Assembly (NCBI RefSeq): GCF_004153165.1
Contig: NZ_SEMD01000004.1
Location: forward strand, 62,001 to 126,000
DNA from: Sporolactobacillus sp. THM7-4
GTDB lineage: Bacteria > Bacillota > Bacilli > Bacillales > Sporolactobacillaceae
Direction of reading: 5' to 3'
Length of the DNA stretch: 64,000 nt
The notes under the pieces are model-generated. The model searched no databases, was not told where the DNA came from, and saw nothing but the letters and a program-made list of their open reading frames with translations. Positions 63,765-64,000 of the stretch are shown one piece after another. The stretch's first letter is position 1, and each line of letters starts with the position of its first letter. Made by a program: the position numbers and the translations under genes.

Positions 63765-63787
63765 TCGTGTGGGTGTGCCAATTTTTT
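63751..63787 (+). terminator. Terminator after ypjB
   Basis: ATTGGCA (63751-63757) / TGCCAAT (63776-63782), then TTTTT; the 5' arm overlaps the end of ypjB. Confidence 0.6.
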
Positions 63788-63845
63788 GACAAAAGGACAG
63801 GATTTGACTAAAATTGACTTTGATGATTTCAGTGGAGGAATGAGC

Positions 63846-64000
63846 ATGTTACAATTCTTAATTTACATGGCTATTTTAATGCTTATCCCATTATGGGCAC
63901 AGATGAAGGTTAAATCGACTTATTCGGAATTTGCTGAAGTGGCGAACTCATCCGGTATGACAGGTGCCCAGACGGCAAGAAAAATTCTTGATGACAACGG
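63846..64000 (+). CDS. yugP: YugP-like zinc metallopeptidase, N-terminal part (partial)
   Basis: Opens at ATG 63846 after GGAGGAATG and runs off the window after about 51 residues. A first membrane helix (FLIYMAILMLIPLWAQ) is followed by KVKSTYSEFAEVANSSGMTGAQTARKIL, the typical start of the YugP membrane peptidase family. The HExxH zinc motif would lie beyond the edge. Confidence 0.78.
   Translation, partial: MLQFLIYMAILMLIPLWAQMKVKSTYSEFAEVANSSGMTGAQTARKILDDN

Overview
The window is a stretch of core chromosome from a Gram-positive, endospore-forming member of the Bacillales. Sporulation genes (spoIIM, dacF-spoIIAA-spoIIAB-sigF, spoVA, dacB-spmA-spmB, cotJABC, sleB-ypeB, a spoVIF-like gene, spoIVA, ypjB) run through it, and gene order largely follows the nudF-to-ypjB segment of Bacillus subtilis. 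It departs from that order in a consistent way: resABC (cytochrome c biogenesis) is missing between rluB and resD, and qcrABC (menaquinol:cytochrome c reductase) is missing between ypiB and ypjB, while the menaquinone genes hepS-menG-hepT remain. That fits a spore former without cytochrome c, such as the lactic-acid-forming Sporolactobacillus group; this assignment is an inference. No rRNA, tRNA, CRISPR array, prophage or transposase gene was seen.

Layout: 1-601 an MFS exporter (minus strand, cut by the edge); 0.9-5.3 kb nudF, spoIIM, fur, yqzK, xerD, pupG; 5.4-12.4 kb the dacF-spoIIA block and a short spoVA operon (C, D, EB, F) separated by a tandem repeat; 12.4-19.4 kb lysA, ribT, scpAB, dacB-spmAB, rluB; 19.5-22.1 kb resDE; 22.1-25.8 kb a gluconate module (6-phosphogluconate dehydrogenase, GntR regulator, permease) with cre-like and GntR-like sites; 26-32.5 kb fer, ypbB-recS-ypbD-ypbF, cotJABC (minus strand), mecB; 32.6-45.4 kb gudB, sleB-ypeB, ypfA, cmk-plsC-rpsA, der-plsY-gpsA, the spoVIF-like gene and spoIVA; 45.5-53.6 kb hbs, folE-mtrB, hepS-menG-hepT, ndk, cheR, aroC-aroB; 53.6-60.8 kb trpDCFBA-tyrA-aroA; 61-64 kb ypiA, ypiB, ypjB and the start of yugP.

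The most complete regulatory story is aromatic amino-acid synthesis. mtrB encodes the tryptophan-sensing RNA-binding protein TRAP. The 5' leader before trpD has a sigma-A promoter, a run of GAG triplets at TRAP spacing, an overlapping terminator, and a hairpin that would bury the trpD ribosome binding site and whose 5' arm is complementary to the GAG run. This is the B. subtilis trp leader layout, but here it fronts trpD because trpE is absent from the locus (as are aroH and hisC).

Other points of interest: a XerD whose active site has lost two conserved histidines; a glutamate dehydrogenase with altered cofactor-side motifs; a 21-bp-period array before dacF; a 104-bp tandem repeat with long inverted arms after sigF; leader hairpins before lysA and hbs; and sporulation promoters (sigma-F, sigma-H, sigma-E) that can be read directly. 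Most of the window is otherwise ordinary core genome.
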